Origin: Zeimonas sp003577305
GTDB taxonomy: Bacteria; Pseudomonadota; Gammaproteobacteria; Burkholderiales; Burkholderiaceae_E
Assembly (NCBI GenBank): GCA_030263385.1
Contig: SZOX01000003.1
Location: 442,893-506,892, forward strand
Length of the DNA stretch: 64,000 nucleotides
Direction of reading: 5' to 3'
In this document: positions 7,992 to 18,587 of the stretch, piece by piece
How positions within the stretch are numbered: position 1 is the first letter of the stretch
How the letters are laid out: each line of letters starts with the position of its first letter
Made by a program: the position numbers and the translations under genes
Notes under the pieces: model-generated
Database searches by the model: none
Told to the model about the DNA's origin: nothing
What the model saw: the letters and a program-made list of their open reading frames with translations, nothing else

Positions 7992-9542
7992 TCAGGTGGT
8001 CACCCTCGGGAAGCGCACCGATATCCGGGTGCCCGCCCCGTGGCCGCGCCCCGGCGGCCACGCGATCCCGTCGTCGACTTCCACCCGGGCCCCGTGCTGC
8101 GTGGCGATCTCGCGCACGATCGACAGCCCCAGCCCGCTGCCGTCGCCCGGTGCGTCCGTCATCCGGTAGAAGCGCTCGAACACCATTGCGCGCTCGGACG
8201 GAGGGATGCCACTGCCGTCGTCCTCTACCTCGAGCACGACCTCGTCGGTGCCGGTGCGGCTGCGCACGGTGACGACGCCGCGCTCGGGGGTATGGCGCAG
8301 CGCGTTGTCGACCAGGTTGCCGACCATTTCGCGCAACAGGATCGGCTGGCCGCTGATCGGCGCTGCGGCCCCGTCGTCCTCGACGCCGAAGTCGATGTGC
8401 CGCTTCAGCGCTTCGTCGGCCCATTCCGCGGCAAGGGTGCGCACCAGCGCGCGCAGGTCCACGGGTTCCATCGCTGCCGCGCCGCGCAGGTTCTCGGTGC
8501 GCGCGAGCGACAACAGCTGGTTCACCAGATGCGCGGTGCGCGCGGCGCTGCGCACGAGTTGCACCAGGCTGCGCTGAAGCTGCTTCGGATCGGTTTCGCG
8601 CATCGCCAGTTCGGCCTGCGTGCGCAGCCCGGCCAGCGGCGTCTTCATCTGGTGCGCGGCGTCGGCGATGAAGCGTTTCTGTGCGTCGAGACTGAGTGCC
8701 TGGCGCACCAGCAGATCGTTGAACGCGTCGACCAGCGGGGCGATCTCCTCGGGCGCTCCGCGCGGATCGATCGGCGAGAGATCGTCGGGCCGCCGGGTGC
8801 GGATGCCGTGCTGCAGCCACTGCAGCGGCGCCAGGCCGCGCGAGAGCCCGAACCAGACCAGGCCGAGCGCCAGCGGCAGGATCAGGAACTGCGGAAAGAT
8901 CACGCCCTTGATGATCTCGTTGGCCAGCTGGCTGCGGCGCTCCAGGGTCTCGCCGACCTGCACCAGCATCCAGCGTCCGCTCGGTTCCCCTGTCGCCGAC
9001 ATCTTCAGCAGATGGGAGTAGGCGACCCTGAACTCCATGCCGTGCATGATCACGTTGCGCAGCTTCACCCTTCCGACTTCGGGGAAGTCGTAGAGCCGGG
9101 GACGCGGGAACCCGGCGTCGCCGGCGATCAGTGCGCCGTCGACGTCGAGTACCTGGAAGTACACCCTGGCCTGCTCGTCGCCCTGCAGCAGGTGGCTCGC
9201 GGTCACCGCGATCGGCTCGTGCGCGGGCGCGACCGCCTCCGACTTCACGTGCTCGAGCAGCACCAGCGTTCGATCGGAGAGCGAGCGGTCGAACGGGGCA
9301 TCGGCCAGCGAGCGCGCCACGAGGAAGGTCACCGCGACCGACAGCGGCCAGAGCAGCAGCAGCGGCGCGAACATCCAGTCGAGGATCTCGCCGAAGAGCG
9401 AGCGCTGTTCGCTCGATCCTGCCGGCTCGCGTCGGCCCGCGCGTACGCGCGACTTGCGATCGGCAAGGCCGGGGCGATGCGGGGACTCGCGCGTTGCGAT
9501 CAGGTCGCTGAGTACCGAGGGCGCGGTATCGGCGGGCTTCAT
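7992..9542 (-). CDS. Sensor histidine kinase, TctE/QseC-like
   Basis: A 516-residue membrane kinase starting at the ATG at 9542, which overlaps the response-regulator stop in an ATGA. There are two transmembrane segments (about 56-76 and 210-232) around a periplasmic 2CSK_N-type sensor domain. A HisKA box follows with the phosphoacceptor His near residue 297 (ADAAHQMKTPLAG), then an HATPase_c domain with N box NLVDNALRHTP, G1 DDGSGIP and G2 GSGLGLSI. Families with this N-domain include TctE, which senses tricarboxylates, but the signal here is unknown and no transporter adjoins the pair. Confidence 0.9.
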   Translation of the reverse strand: MKPADTAPSVLSDLIATRESPHRPGLADRKSRVRAGRREPAGSSEQRSLFGEILDWMFAPLLLLWPLSVAVTFLVARSLADAPFDRSLSDRTLVLLEHVKSEAVAPAHEPIAVTASHLLQGDEQARVYFQVLDVDGALIAGDAGFPRPRLYDFPEVGRVKLRNVIMHGMEFRVAYSHLLKMSATGEPSGRWMLVQVGETLERRSQLANEIIKGVIFPQFLILPLALGLVWFGLSRGLAPLQWLQHGIRTRRPDDLSPIDPRGAPEEIAPLVDAFNDLLVRQALSLDAQKRFIADAAHQMKTPLAGLRTQAELAMRETDPKQLQRSLVQLVRSAARTAHLVNQLLSLARTENLRGAAAMEPVDLRALVRTLAAEWADEALKRHIDFGVEDDGAAAPISGQPILLREMVGNLVDNALRHTPERGVVTVRSRTGTDEVVLEVEDDGSGIPPSERAMVFERFYRMTDAPGDGSGLGLSIVREIATQHGARVEVDDGIAWPPGRGHGAGTRISVRFPRVTT

Positions 9543-10225
9543 CCCTGCGCCGCGGTATCGGCGGGCCGCTCGAGGCAGTAACCGAGGCCGCGCACGGTGG
9601 CGATGCGGATCTCGCAGCCCTCGAGCTTGCGGCGCAGCCTGTGCATGTAGACCTCGATCGCGTTCAGGCTGATCTCGTCGCCCCATTCGCAGACGTGGTC
9701 GACGATCTGCTCCTTGCTGACCAGGCGCCCCATGCGCTGCATCAGCACTTCGAGCAATCCGATCTCGCGCGCCGAGAGGTCCAGCGGATGCTCGCCGAGG
9801 AACGCGGTGCGACTGACCTGGTCGAAAGCCAGCGGTCCGCAGCGCAACCGGCTGCTGCCGCTGCCCATGCTGCGGCGGACCAGCGCGCGTACCCGCGCTT
9901 CGAGTTCGGAGAGCGCGAACGGCTTGGCCATGAAGTCGTCCGCGCCGAGGTCCAGTCCGCGCACCCGCTGCTCGACCGAGTCGGCAGCGGTGAGAATCAG
10001 CACCGGCGCGGCGACGTTTCGCGAGCGCAGCCGCCTCAGGACCTCCAGCCCGGGCAGGCCCGGCAGACCGAGATCGAGGATCAACAGGTCATACGCCTGC
10101 GTGGACAGCGCGGTGTCGGCATCGCGCCCCGAGGCGACGTGATCGACCGCATAGCCTGCGCCGCGCAGCGACCGCGACAGGCCGTCGGCCATCACCTGAT
10201 CGTCTTCGGCGATGAGGATGCGCAT
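9539..10225 (-). CDS. OmpR/TctD-type response regulator
   Basis: A 228-residue regulator. The receiver domain carries the acidic pair E7/D8/D9, phosphoacceptor D51 (LILDLGLPG) and the KPF lysine near residue 102. A winged-helix Trans_reg_C domain (about 130-220) ends with the characteristic TVRGLGYCLE. The ATG at 10225 is chosen because the receiver motif MRILIAEDD starts there; upstream codons of the open frame have no family resemblance. It is the first gene of the pair, coupled by ATGA to the kinase. Confidence 0.93.
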   Translation of the reverse strand: MRILIAEDDQVMADGLSRSLRGAGYAVDHVASGRDADTALSTQAYDLLILDLGLPGLPGLEVLRRLRSRNVAAPVLILTAADSVEQRVRGLDLGADDFMAKPFALSELEARVRALVRRSMGSGSSRLRCGPLAFDQVSRTAFLGEHPLDLSAREIGLLEVLMQRMGRLVSKEQIVDHVCEWGDEISLNAIEVYMHRLRRKLEGCEIRIATVRGLGYCLERPADTAAQG

Positions 10226-10283
10226 CCGGATTTCGCGTACGCCGCCGACGGCGGCACCGGCAGCAAGTGTAGCGCTGCGCTGT

Positions 10284-11093
10284 TCAGCAAGGGGCGAGCG
10301 CCTCGCGCAGGGCGTCGCGCGTGGCCCTGGCCACTGCGGCGGCGGCCGCGGCGAAGTCTTCCGCGCGGCTTGCATAGAGGATCGCGCGCGACGAATTGAC
10401 GATCATCCGTCGCCCGCCGGCGCGCACCGTGGCCTCGATGTCGCCACCCTGCGCGCCGATGCCGGGCACCAGCAGCGGCAGGTCGCCGGCGATCGCGCGC
10501 ACGCGCGCGAGCTCGGCAGGGTAGGTGGCCCCCACCACCAGGCCGAGCTGGCCGCTCGTGTTCCACGGTCCGGCGGCCAGCCGTGCCACGCGTTCGAACA
10601 GGCGCTCGCCGCCGACCTCGAGCGCCTGCAGGTCGCTGCCCCCGGGATTGGAGGTGCGGCACAGCAGGATGACGCCCCGATCGCGCCAGGCGAGCCAGGG
10701 TTCGAGCGAATCGAAACCCATGTACGGGTTGACCGTGGCCGCGTCGGCCCGGTAGCGCTCGAAGGCCTCGCGGGCATACTGCTCGGCGGTGGCGCCGATG
10801 TCTCCCCGCTTGACGTCGAGGATCACCGGCTTGCCGGGGTGCGCGTGCCGAATGTGCGCAACCAGATCCTCGAGCTGCTCCTCGGCGCGCGCCGCTGCGA
10901 AGTAGGCGATCTGCGGCTTGAACGCGCAGGCGAATTCCGCCGTGGCATCGACGATCTCGCGGCAGAATGAGAGGATCGCGTCGGATCGGCCAGCGAGATG
11001 CGCGGGCAGGCGCGACGGATCCGGATCGAGGCCGACGCACAGCATCGAGTCGGCGCGGTCCCAGGCGGCCTGCAGCGAAGCGACGAAACTCAC
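10284..11093 (-). CDS. pyrF: Orotidine 5'-phosphate decarboxylase, type 2
   Basis: Decarboxylates OMP to UMP, the last step of de novo pyrimidine synthesis. The 269-residue length and motifs CVGLDPDP, DVKRGDIG (catalytic Lys/Asp) and LVPGIGAQGG match the longer PyrF type 2. I choose the GTG at 11093 because a strong GGAGGAGGG Shine-Dalgarno lies 5-7 bp upstream and homologues start at this point; an ATG at 11123 in the same frame is the alternative. Transcribed divergently from the EamA gene, with only ~42 bp between starts. Confidence 0.94.
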   Translation of the reverse strand: MSFVASLQAAWDRADSMLCVGLDPDPSRLPAHLAGRSDAILSFCREIVDATAEFACAFKPQIAYFAAARAEEQLEDLVAHIRHAHPGKPVILDVKRGDIGATAEQYAREAFERYRADAATVNPYMGFDSLEPWLAWRDRGVILLCRTSNPGGSDLQALEVGGERLFERVARLAAGPWNTSGQLGLVVGATYPAELARVRAIAGDLPLLVPGIGAQGGDIEATVRAGGRRMIVNSSRAILYASRAEDFAAAAAAVARATRDALREALAPC

Positions 11094-11135
11094 CAGCCCT
11101 CCTCCGACGTTCGACAATTCCATTCTATCCAGACG

Positions 11136-12041
11136 ATGAACGAGCCGCTGCGCCTTTCGCCGCGCGATCTCTGGCTGCTGGCGCTGCTCACGCTCGCCTG
11201 GGGCGTGAACTGGCCGATCATGAAGATCGGCGTGAACGAGCTCGCGCCGATGAGCTTTCGTGCGCTGACCATGATCGGCGGTCTGCCGGCGCTGGCAGTC
11301 ATCGCGCGCGTCGCAGGAGTGCCGCTGCGCGTGCCGCGCGAGGAGCGCGGCGAGTTGCTCGTGCTCGCGCTGACGAACATGGTGCTCTGGATCGTCCTGT
11401 CGATCTACGCGCTGAAGCTGCTGTCGTCGGGCCGCGCCGCGATTCTCGCGTACACGATGCCGGTCTGGACTGCGCTGATCGGCATCGCGCTGTATGGCGA
11501 GCATCCGTCGCGGCGGCTCTGGGTCGGCGTGGCTGCGGCCGCGCTCGGTGTCCTGCTGCTGCTGGGCGGCGAGATCGGGGCGATCGCCGGTCGCCCCCTG
11601 GGAATGCTGCTGATGCTGTCGGCCGCTGCGATATGGGGGCTGGGCACGCACCTGATGCGCCGCCGGCGACTGCGCGCGCACATCCTGACGATCACCTTCT
11701 GGTCGGTGGCGATCGGTCTCGTCGTCTGCAGCGGCCTAGCGCTGGCATTCGAGCGCGGCAGCTGGATCCGCGCGCCCGACGCGGCCGGATGGGGCGCGGT
11801 CGTGTACAACGCCCTGATCGTCTTCGGCTTCGCCCAGCTCGTCTGGTTCCGGCTCGTGTCCATCCTGCCGCCGGTGGCCAGCGGACTGTCGGTGATGCTG
11901 ATTCCGGTGATCGGCCTGTTCTCGGGCATCGTGATGCTCGGAGAGCGGCCGGGATGGCAGGACTGGATCGCGCTCGCCGCGGTGCTGGTGGCGATCGCCA
12001 GCGTGCTGCTTCCCGTGCGCGAGGCGGGCGCGGCGCGCTGA
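11136..12041 (+). CDS. DMT-superfamily EamA transporter
   Basis: A 301-residue inner-membrane protein with about ten hydrophobic segments in two EamA repeats; the signature LAWGVNWPIMKIGVNE opens the first repeat and WGLGTHLMRRRR lies at the centre. EamA proteins are drug/metabolite exporters; nothing here tells the substrate. The ATG at 11136 begins the first TM repeat directly. It converges with the transglutaminase-like gene downstream, leaving ~55 bp without an obvious terminator. Confidence 0.88.
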   Translation: MNEPLRLSPRDLWLLALLTLAWGVNWPIMKIGVNELAPMSFRALTMIGGLPALAVIARVAGVPLRVPREERGELLVLALTNMVLWIVLSIYALKLLSSGRAAILAYTMPVWTALIGIALYGEHPSRRLWVGVAAAALGVLLLLGGEIGAIAGRPLGMLLMLSAAAIWGLGTHLMRRRRLRAHILTITFWSVAIGLVVCSGLALAFERGSWIRAPDAAGWGAVVYNALIVFGFAQLVWFRLVSILPPVASGLSVMLIPVIGLFSGIVMLGERPGWQDWIALAAVLVAIASVLLPVREAGAAR

Positions 12042-12096
12042 TCGCGCCGTGCGGCGGCAAGCCCCGCGGGTTGCGCTCGACCTCTCCGGGCGGCGC

Positions 12097-12831
12097 TCAA
12101 CGCCCGAGCGGCGTCTCGTTCTCGAAGCGGTCTTGCGGCGACACCGGCGCCGAGTCGGCGCCGGCGGAGAACGAAGCACCCGGGTAATGGCGCAGCATGT
12201 CTTCGCGTACCTGCTGCAGCGGCAGGTCGGACCAGGTGCCGTGATCGGCGAGGTACTTCATGTGCAGGCGCCCCTGCGCATCGTGCTCCTGGTAGAGCGC
12301 GTCGCCCGAGCCGTCGAATTCGGTCGGGCGCACGCCGAAGCGCTCGCACAGCTCGATGTTGAACGCGGGCACGGCCTTGACCCAGCGGCCCTCGATCAGC
12401 AGCGCGGCGTAGCCGTGGTCGTAGAAGATGTCGATCCCGCCCATGCGTGCGCGCAGTTTCTCGGTATTCAGGTGATTGACCACGTCGGCCAGCCCGATCG
12501 CCGACGCGATGCCCACCGCGCGTGCGCAGGCCGCGAGCAGGCCCGCCTTCGAGACGCACCAGCCGTAGCCGTCGCGAATCACCTGGCTCGCGCGATACGC
12601 CTCGGAGTCATAGCTGATGCGGTATGGGTCGTAGCGGATCCGGTCGCGCACCGCGTAGAACAGGCGCACCGCACGGGTACGCGCATCGTGCGCACCGCCG
12701 ATTGCCTCGCTCACGAAGCGTCGCACCTCGGGCGTCTCGTAATCGAGGAATGCGGTCGCAGCGAGGTACGGCCCGAGATCCGGACCTGCGCGCGTGACGC
12801 CGGGCAGCCCCGGCAGGTGAACCACGTTCAT
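12097..12831 (-). CDS. Transglutaminase-like cysteine-protease-fold protein
   Basis: A 244-residue cytoplasmic protein with a transglutaminase-core triad: Cys in GYGWCVSKAG, His in FYDHGYAAL and Asp/Asn downstream (VKAVPAFN). Bacterial members include proteases and amidases with diverse substrates; none is indicated here. I chose the ATG at 12831 because GGAGG lies 6 bp upstream; the ATG at 12837 abuts that sequence and is too close. Neighbours give no functional hint. Confidence 0.8.
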   Translation of the reverse strand: MNVVHLPGLPGVTRAGPDLGPYLAATAFLDYETPEVRRFVSEAIGGAHDARTRAVRLFYAVRDRIRYDPYRISYDSEAYRASQVIRDGYGWCVSKAGLLAACARAVGIASAIGLADVVNHLNTEKLRARMGGIDIFYDHGYAALLIEGRWVKAVPAFNIELCERFGVRPTEFDGSGDALYQEHDAQGRLHMKYLADHGTWSDLPLQQVREDMLRHYPGASFSAGADSAPVSPQDRFENETPLGR

Positions 12832-12993
12832 CGTCATCCTCCGTGCCCCCATTGTAGCGGCGTCGCGCGGGCGGGCCAGCGAGGTCGGGCGACGATCTCC
12901 GTTACGATCGCGCTGTCCGGAGTCCGGTCGGGCGTGCGCGGCTTGCACCCGGCCCGGCGAAAATCCCCGGCACATCCGCAAGAGAGGCGAATC

Positions 12994-13653
12994 ATGGCAA
13001 CGAAGAAGACCTTCCTGGCGTGCATCGTGGCGTCGACGGCGCTGGCGGGCTGCGCCAACATGACCGAAACCCAGCAGCGCACCGCGGTCGGCACCGGTGT
13101 CGGGGCGGTGGTGGGCGCGGCACTGGGCAGCGCCGTGGGTGGCAGCGGCGGCGCGACACGCACCGGCGCGGTGCTCGGCGCCGCGGCCGGCGGCATCGGT
13201 ACCTACGTCTGGTCCAGGCGCATGGAGGAGCAGAAGCGCACGATGGAGCGGGCCACCGCCGGCACCGGTGTCGACGTCTCGCAGACCGCCGACAACCAGC
13301 TGAAGCTCGAGATTCCGAGCGACATCTCGTTCGACACGAATCGTGCCGAGATCAAGCCGAATTTCCGGCCGATCCTCGATCGCTTCGCACAGACGCTGAA
13401 TGCGAATCCGGGAACCACGGTGCGCATCGTGGGCCACACCGACAACACCGGCACCGACGCGATCAACGACCCGCTGTCGGTCAACCGTGCGGCCAGCGCG
13501 CGCCAGTATCTCGCCTCGCGCGGCGTCGATGCGGCGCGCATCGCGATCGACGGACATGGCTCGCGCGAGCCGATCGCCGACAACAGCACTGCGGCGGGCA
13601 GGGCGAAGAACCGTCGCGTCGAGATCTACGTGGCCGAGCCCGCGCCGCGCTGA
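12994..13653 (+). CDS. OmpA-family lipoprotein (YiaD-like)
   Basis: A 219-residue lipoprotein: signal peptide ending LAGC with the lipidated Cys at residue 20, a glycine-zipper segment (about 35-70: GTGVGAVVGAALGSAVGG), then a C-terminal OmpA peptidoglycan-binding domain (about 105-215) with VGHTDNTGTD and NRAASARQYL. It probably anchors the outer membrane to the cell wall. The ATG at 12994 follows AGAGAGGCG. A bidirectional terminator separates it from the convergent groEL. Confidence 0.93.
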   Translation: MATKKTFLACIVASTALAGCANMTETQQRTAVGTGVGAVVGAALGSAVGGSGGATRTGAVLGAAAGGIGTYVWSRRMEEQKRTMERATAGTGVDVSQTADNQLKLEIPSDISFDTNRAEIKPNFRPILDRFAQTLNANPGTTVRIVGHTDNTGTDAINDPLSVNRAASARQYLASRGVDAARIAIDGHGSREPIADNSTAAGRAKNRRVEIYVAEPAPR

Positions 13654-13701
13654 AGCCGCGGCGGCCGGGTGCTGGCACCCGGTTGCGGCGCGGAGGAACG
13701 A

Positions 13702-13727
13702 AAAAGGCCCGCAGTTGCGGGCCTTTT
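13702..13727. terminator. Bidirectional rho-independent terminator between the OmpA gene and groEL
   Basis: An AAAAGGCCCGCA / TGCGGGCCTTTT hairpin with a two-base loop and A/T tracts on both sides, placed between the convergent ends at 13653 and 13765. It can stop transcription from either strand. Confidence 0.9.
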
Positions 13728-13764
13728 CCTTGCATGGCGGCCCCCGGGGCCGCCATCGCCGGGC

Positions 13765-15411
<1,647 letters not shown>

Positions 15412-15447
15412 CTGCTTGTTCTCCTGGAACCTGTTGATTCGTGTGGC

Positions 15448-15735
15448 TTACTCGACCACGGCCATGATGTCTTCTTCGCGCATCACCAGCAGTTCGTCGC
15501 CTTCGACCTTCACGGTCTGGCCGCTGTACTTGCCGAAGAGCACCTTGTCGCCGACCTTCACCGCGAGCGGGCGGACCTTGCCGTCGTCGCCCACCTTGCC
15601 GTTGCCGACAGCGAGCACTTCGCCCTGGTCAGGCTTCTCGGCGGCGCTATCGGGGATCACGATGCCGGACGCGGTCTTGCGCTCGTTGTCCAGGCGTTTG
15701 ATGATCACGCGATCATGCAGCGGACGGAGTTTCAT
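15448..15735 (-). CDS. groS: 10-kDa co-chaperonin GroES
   Basis: A 95-residue GroES with LRPLHDRVIIKR at the N-terminus, the mobile loop around ERKTASGIVIPDSA and the C-terminal EDIMAVVE. It caps GroEL. First gene of the operon, ~120 bp downstream of the CIRCE element. Confidence 0.98.
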   Translation of the reverse strand: MKLRPLHDRVIIKRLDNERKTASGIVIPDSAAEKPDQGEVLAVGNGKVGDDGKVRPLAVKVGDKVLFGKYSGQTVKVEGDELLVMREEDIMAVVE

Positions 15736-15853
15736 GCGGGGTAGCTCCCAAGTTGTTGAAAATTAAAGAGAAAATCACGAAGCCGGGAGGCCGGCTCCGG
15801 GCATTCCGGCGGGCGGGCGCAGTACGTTCCGGCAGAACCCGGTCACGTTCTTG

Positions 15854-15880
15854 TTAGCACTCACCGCTGGCGAGTGCTGA
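15854..15880 (-). promoter_or_regulatory. CIRCE element (HrcA operator)
   Basis: An inverted repeat, TTAGCACTC at 15854-15862, nine bases, then GAGTGCTGA at 15872-15880; only one base departs from the consensus. It is the HrcA operator and lies immediately downstream of the -10 box of the groES promoter, so HrcA would block transcription until heat stress. Confidence 0.95.
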
Positions 15881-15908
15881 TTGTAGGAACTCGTCGCCCG
15901 GATTTCAA
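15880..15908 (-). promoter_or_regulatory. groESL sigma-70 promoter
   Basis: On the minus strand TTGAAA (15908-15903) and TACAAT (15885-15880) are separated by 17 bp, directly upstream of the CIRCE element. Confidence 0.8.
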
Positions 15909-15948
15909 GTGCGGAAAGGGCGCGGCAAGTGCGGAAAGGGCGCGGCGA
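15909..15948. repeat. Two tandem 20-bp repeats upstream of the groES promoter
   Basis: Two adjacent copies (15909-15928 and 15929-15948) of a 20-bp unit beginning GTGCGGAAAGGGCGCGGC, differing at one base. They abut the groES -35 box. The rest of the 310-bp gap between groES and the cold-shock gene holds the promoter, CIRCE and the cold-shock terminator; I see no gene in it. Confidence 0.85.
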
Positions 15949-15961
15949 GGCTCCGGCGCCA

Positions 15962-15991
15962 GAAAAAAAACGGCCGCCCGGGGGCGGCCGT
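15962..15991 (-). terminator. Rho-independent terminator of the cold-shock gene
   Basis: On the minus strand ACGGCCGCC pairs with GGCGGCCGT around a CCCG loop, followed by a run of T. It is ~55 bp downstream of the cold-shock stop. Confidence 0.92.
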
Positions 15992-16045
15992 CGGTCGGCT
16001 CGCAAGCCGGCGTTCCCGAAGGCGGGCCGGTTGCGGGGCGCGTGA

Positions 16046-16258
16046 TTACAGCGGGCGGATCGCCGAGGCCTGCAGGCCTTTCGGACCCTGCTTGACCGCG
16101 AATTCGACTCGCTGCGCTTCCTGCAGCGTCTTGAACCCGCTGCCCTGGATCTCGGAGAAGTGCGCGAAAAGATCCGCGCTGCCGTCATCGGGGGCGATGA
16201 AGCCGAAACCCTTGGATTCGTTGAACCACTTGACCACGCCGGTCACTCGATTGCTCAT
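16046..16258 (-). CDS. Cold-shock-domain protein (CspA family)
   Basis: A 70-residue single cold-shock domain with RNP1 KGFGFIAPD and RNP2 DLFAHFSEI; an RNA chaperone/nucleic-acid binder. The ATG at 16258 is preferred over one at 16270 because the GGAG Shine-Dalgarno lies between them, ~8 bp upstream of the former. About 200 bp without a gene upstream (16259-16455) could be the long structured leader typical of csp mRNAs; no promoter stands out there. Confidence 0.95.
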   Translation of the reverse strand: MSNRVTGVVKWFNESKGFGFIAPDDGSADLFAHFSEIQGSGFKTLQEAQRVEFAVKQGPKGLQASAIRPL

Positions 16259-16455
16259 GTTGCGCTCCATTCGATACGCGTTGGGACATACACCGCAGAC
16301 GACCCCGTCGCGGCGGCAGACGAATCAAGAGGCACAACCAGGTATTCGAGACGCGCTGCCCTGAGGCAGGCCGGCTTGACACGCAAAGATGATCAACTTG
16401 AACTGAATGCCGGCACAGACTAACCGATTCCGGCCGTTCTGTCGAGCGGTATCGT

Positions 16456-17004
16456 TCAGGGCTGCTCGGGTTCGACTCCCAGAGCCACGAGAAAGCGGGA
16501 CACCATGTTGTAGGTTGCCACGGTGCCGACGAACTCGACCAGCTCGCGCGCCGGCAGTGCGCGCTCGAGCGCATCGAAGCTTGCGTCGGACACCTTGACC
16601 GCGAGGGTCATCTCGACCGCGACCGCGAGCGCGGCGCGCTCGGTCGCGTCGAACTGCGCCTCGTTCGATGCGGCGCGCTGCGGCTCGCGCAGCGCCTCGA
16701 GTTGCGCGTGCGTGCCGCCCGCCTTCAGGAACTCGGGCGCATGGTGACGGAACTCGTAGTCGGCGCCGTTGAGCACCGCCACTGCGCACATCGCCAGCTC
16801 GCGCAGCTTCGGCGACAGCTGCAACTGCGTGCGGATCGCACCCAGGTAGCTGTTCCAGCCCTTCGCCATTTCGGGGCTGTGCAGCAGCATGCGGTCGAGG
16901 TTGAGCAGCGTGCCGCCACGGCGCGCCCGCACCGCCTCGACGATCGCGCGCGGCTCGGCCAGGTCGGCGGGAACGTAGGGAACGCGGGGCATCGATGGCA
17001 CCAC
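16456..17004 (-). CDS. Carboxymuconolactone decarboxylase/AhpD-fold protein
   Basis: A 182-residue all-helical protein of the CMD family (MLLHSPEMAKGWNSYLGAIR; LRELAMCAVAVLNGADYEFRHHAPEF). It lacks the CxxC of AhpD peroxidases, keeping instead an E...H pattern, so redox activity is unlikely and the substrate is unknown. Starts at 17004 or 16992 are possible; neither has a clear ribosome site. It lies 34 bp downstream of hemN on the same strand and may be cotranscribed. Confidence 0.8.
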   Translation of the reverse strand: MVPSMPRVPYVPADLAEPRAIVEAVRARRGGTLLNLDRMLLHSPEMAKGWNSYLGAIRTQLQLSPKLRELAMCAVAVLNGADYEFRHHAPEFLKAGGTHAQLEALREPQRAASNEAQFDATERAALAVAVEMTLAVKVSDASFDALERALPARELVEFVGTVATYNMVSRFLVALGVEPEQP

Positions 17005-17037
17005 AGGCGCGGGCGCGGCCGTGCAGGGGCGGGCGGC

Positions 17038-18432
17038 TCAGGCGATGCGCGAATACGAAGCGCCGCTGGGCGCCTGCGCCAGGCGGCGGTCGAAGGCCAT
17101 TGCCGCCGCACGCACCAGCAGCCGGCCGCGCGGCGTGACCTCGACACCGTGCTCGTCGATCCGCACCACCCCCGCCTCGGCAAGCGGCGCGAGCGCCTCG
17201 ATCGAGCCGGCCAGCCAGCGGCGGCTGTCGATGCCGCGGCGCTCGTCGAGCGCGGCGAAGTCGATCCGGAAGTCGCACATCAGCGCGCTGATCGCGTCGC
17301 GGCGCACGAAGTCGTCTGCGTCGAGTGCGATGCCGCGCACCGCGGGCAGTTCGCCGCGCTCGATGCGCCGGTAGTAGCCGTCGAGCAGCTTGTCGTTCTG
17401 CGCATAGACGTCGCCGACCGAGGAGATCGACGACACGCCGAGCGCGATCAGGTCGCCGGAGTCGTGCGAGCAATAGCCCTGGAAGTTGCGATGCAGGCGT
17501 CCTTCGCGCTGCGCGATCGACAGTTCGTCGTCTTCGCGCGCGAAGTGATCGAGGCCGAGGTGCCGGTAGCCGGCGGCCGCGAACATCTTCACCGCCGTCT
17601 CGAACATGCGCGCCTTCTCTTCCGACGACGGCAGGTCGGCTTCGGCGATGCGCCGCTGCGGCTTGAACAACACCGGCAGGTGCGCGTAGTGGTAGAGCGC
17701 GATGCGGCCTGGCGCCGCGGCGATCGTCTTGCGCAGCGTCTCCTGGAAGCCGGTCGGGTGCTGCTTCGGCAGCCCGTAGATGAGGTCGACGTTGATCGAG
17801 TGGAATCCGGCCTCGCGCGCCGCCTCGATCAGTTCGACCGTCTGCTCGTACGACTGGATGCGGTTGACCGCCGCCTGCACCACCGGGTCGAAGTCCTGCA
17901 CGCCGAGGCTGACGCGGTTCAGTCCCATCGACCGCAGGGTGCGCACCCTTTGCGGGCTCACCGTGCGCGGGTCGATCTCGATCGAGTACTCGCCATCGTC
18001 GCGGAAATCGAAGGCGCGGCGCAGCATGTCGATCAGGGTGCCCAGTTCGGCGTCGGGCATGAAGGTGGGCGTGCCGCCGCCGAAATGCATGTGGCTGATC
18101 GGTTGCCCGCGGCCGGTGAGCGCGGTGACCAGTTCGACCTCGCGTTCGAGCGCGGTCAGGTAGGGGAAGACCTGCTCGACGTGGCGCGTGCCGATCTTGT
18201 TGCAGCCGCAGTAGTAGCAGATCGACCGGCAGAAGGGGATGTGCACATAGAGGCCGAGCGGCTCGCCGTGGCGGGCTGCGCGCGCCGCGAGCGCCTGCGC
18301 ATAGCGCTCGGCGCCCACCCGCTCGTCGAACCGGTCGGCCGTCGGGTAGGAGGTGTAGCGCGGTCCGCGGCCGCCGAAGCGGCGCAGCAGTTCGTCGTCG
18401 ATGATCAGGGGCTCGCTGGCCTGGATGCTCAT
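17038..18432 (-). CDS. hemN: Oxygen-independent coproporphyrinogen III dehydrogenase HemN
   Basis: A 464-residue radical-SAM enzyme that converts coproporphyrinogen III to protoporphyrinogen IX without O2 in haem synthesis. The cluster cysteines are C68, C72 and C75 (FCRSICYYCGC), with C77 the extra Cys typical of true HemN, and the C-terminal HemN domain is complete. The ATG at 18432 gives the normal HemN start; upstream codons of the frame are not conserved. I found no convincing FNR site in the ~50 bp upstream. Suggests growth or haem synthesis under low oxygen. Confidence 0.95.
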   Translation of the reverse strand: MSIQASEPLIIDDELLRRFGGRGPRYTSYPTADRFDERVGAERYAQALAARAARHGEPLGLYVHIPFCRSICYYCGCNKIGTRHVEQVFPYLTALEREVELVTALTGRGQPISHMHFGGGTPTFMPDAELGTLIDMLRRAFDFRDDGEYSIEIDPRTVSPQRVRTLRSMGLNRVSLGVQDFDPVVQAAVNRIQSYEQTVELIEAAREAGFHSINVDLIYGLPKQHPTGFQETLRKTIAAAPGRIALYHYAHLPVLFKPQRRIAEADLPSSEEKARMFETAVKMFAAAGYRHLGLDHFAREDDELSIAQREGRLHRNFQGYCSHDSGDLIALGVSSISSVGDVYAQNDKLLDGYYRRIERGELPAVRGIALDADDFVRRDAISALMCDFRIDFAALDERRGIDSRRWLAGSIEALAPLAEAGVVRIDEHGVEVTPRGRLLVRAAAMAFDRRLAQAPSGASYSRIA

Positions 18433-18587
18433 GGAGATTGCACGCGTTGCGTAAGTGCTCGCGGCCATTTTCGCATCCGCGGCTCCCAGCGTCTAATCCG
18501 GGTGCGTTGTCGGCTCTGCGGGAGCGACGCTGCGACAGCGTGACGAACGTGCCGCGTCCCGCGGCGCTCGCCGCGCTTGCCGCGGCA

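Noticed and set aside
18433..18587. FNR site or small gene between hemN and ubiD
   Set aside because: No TTGAT-N4-ATCAA-like sequence and no credible short ORF.
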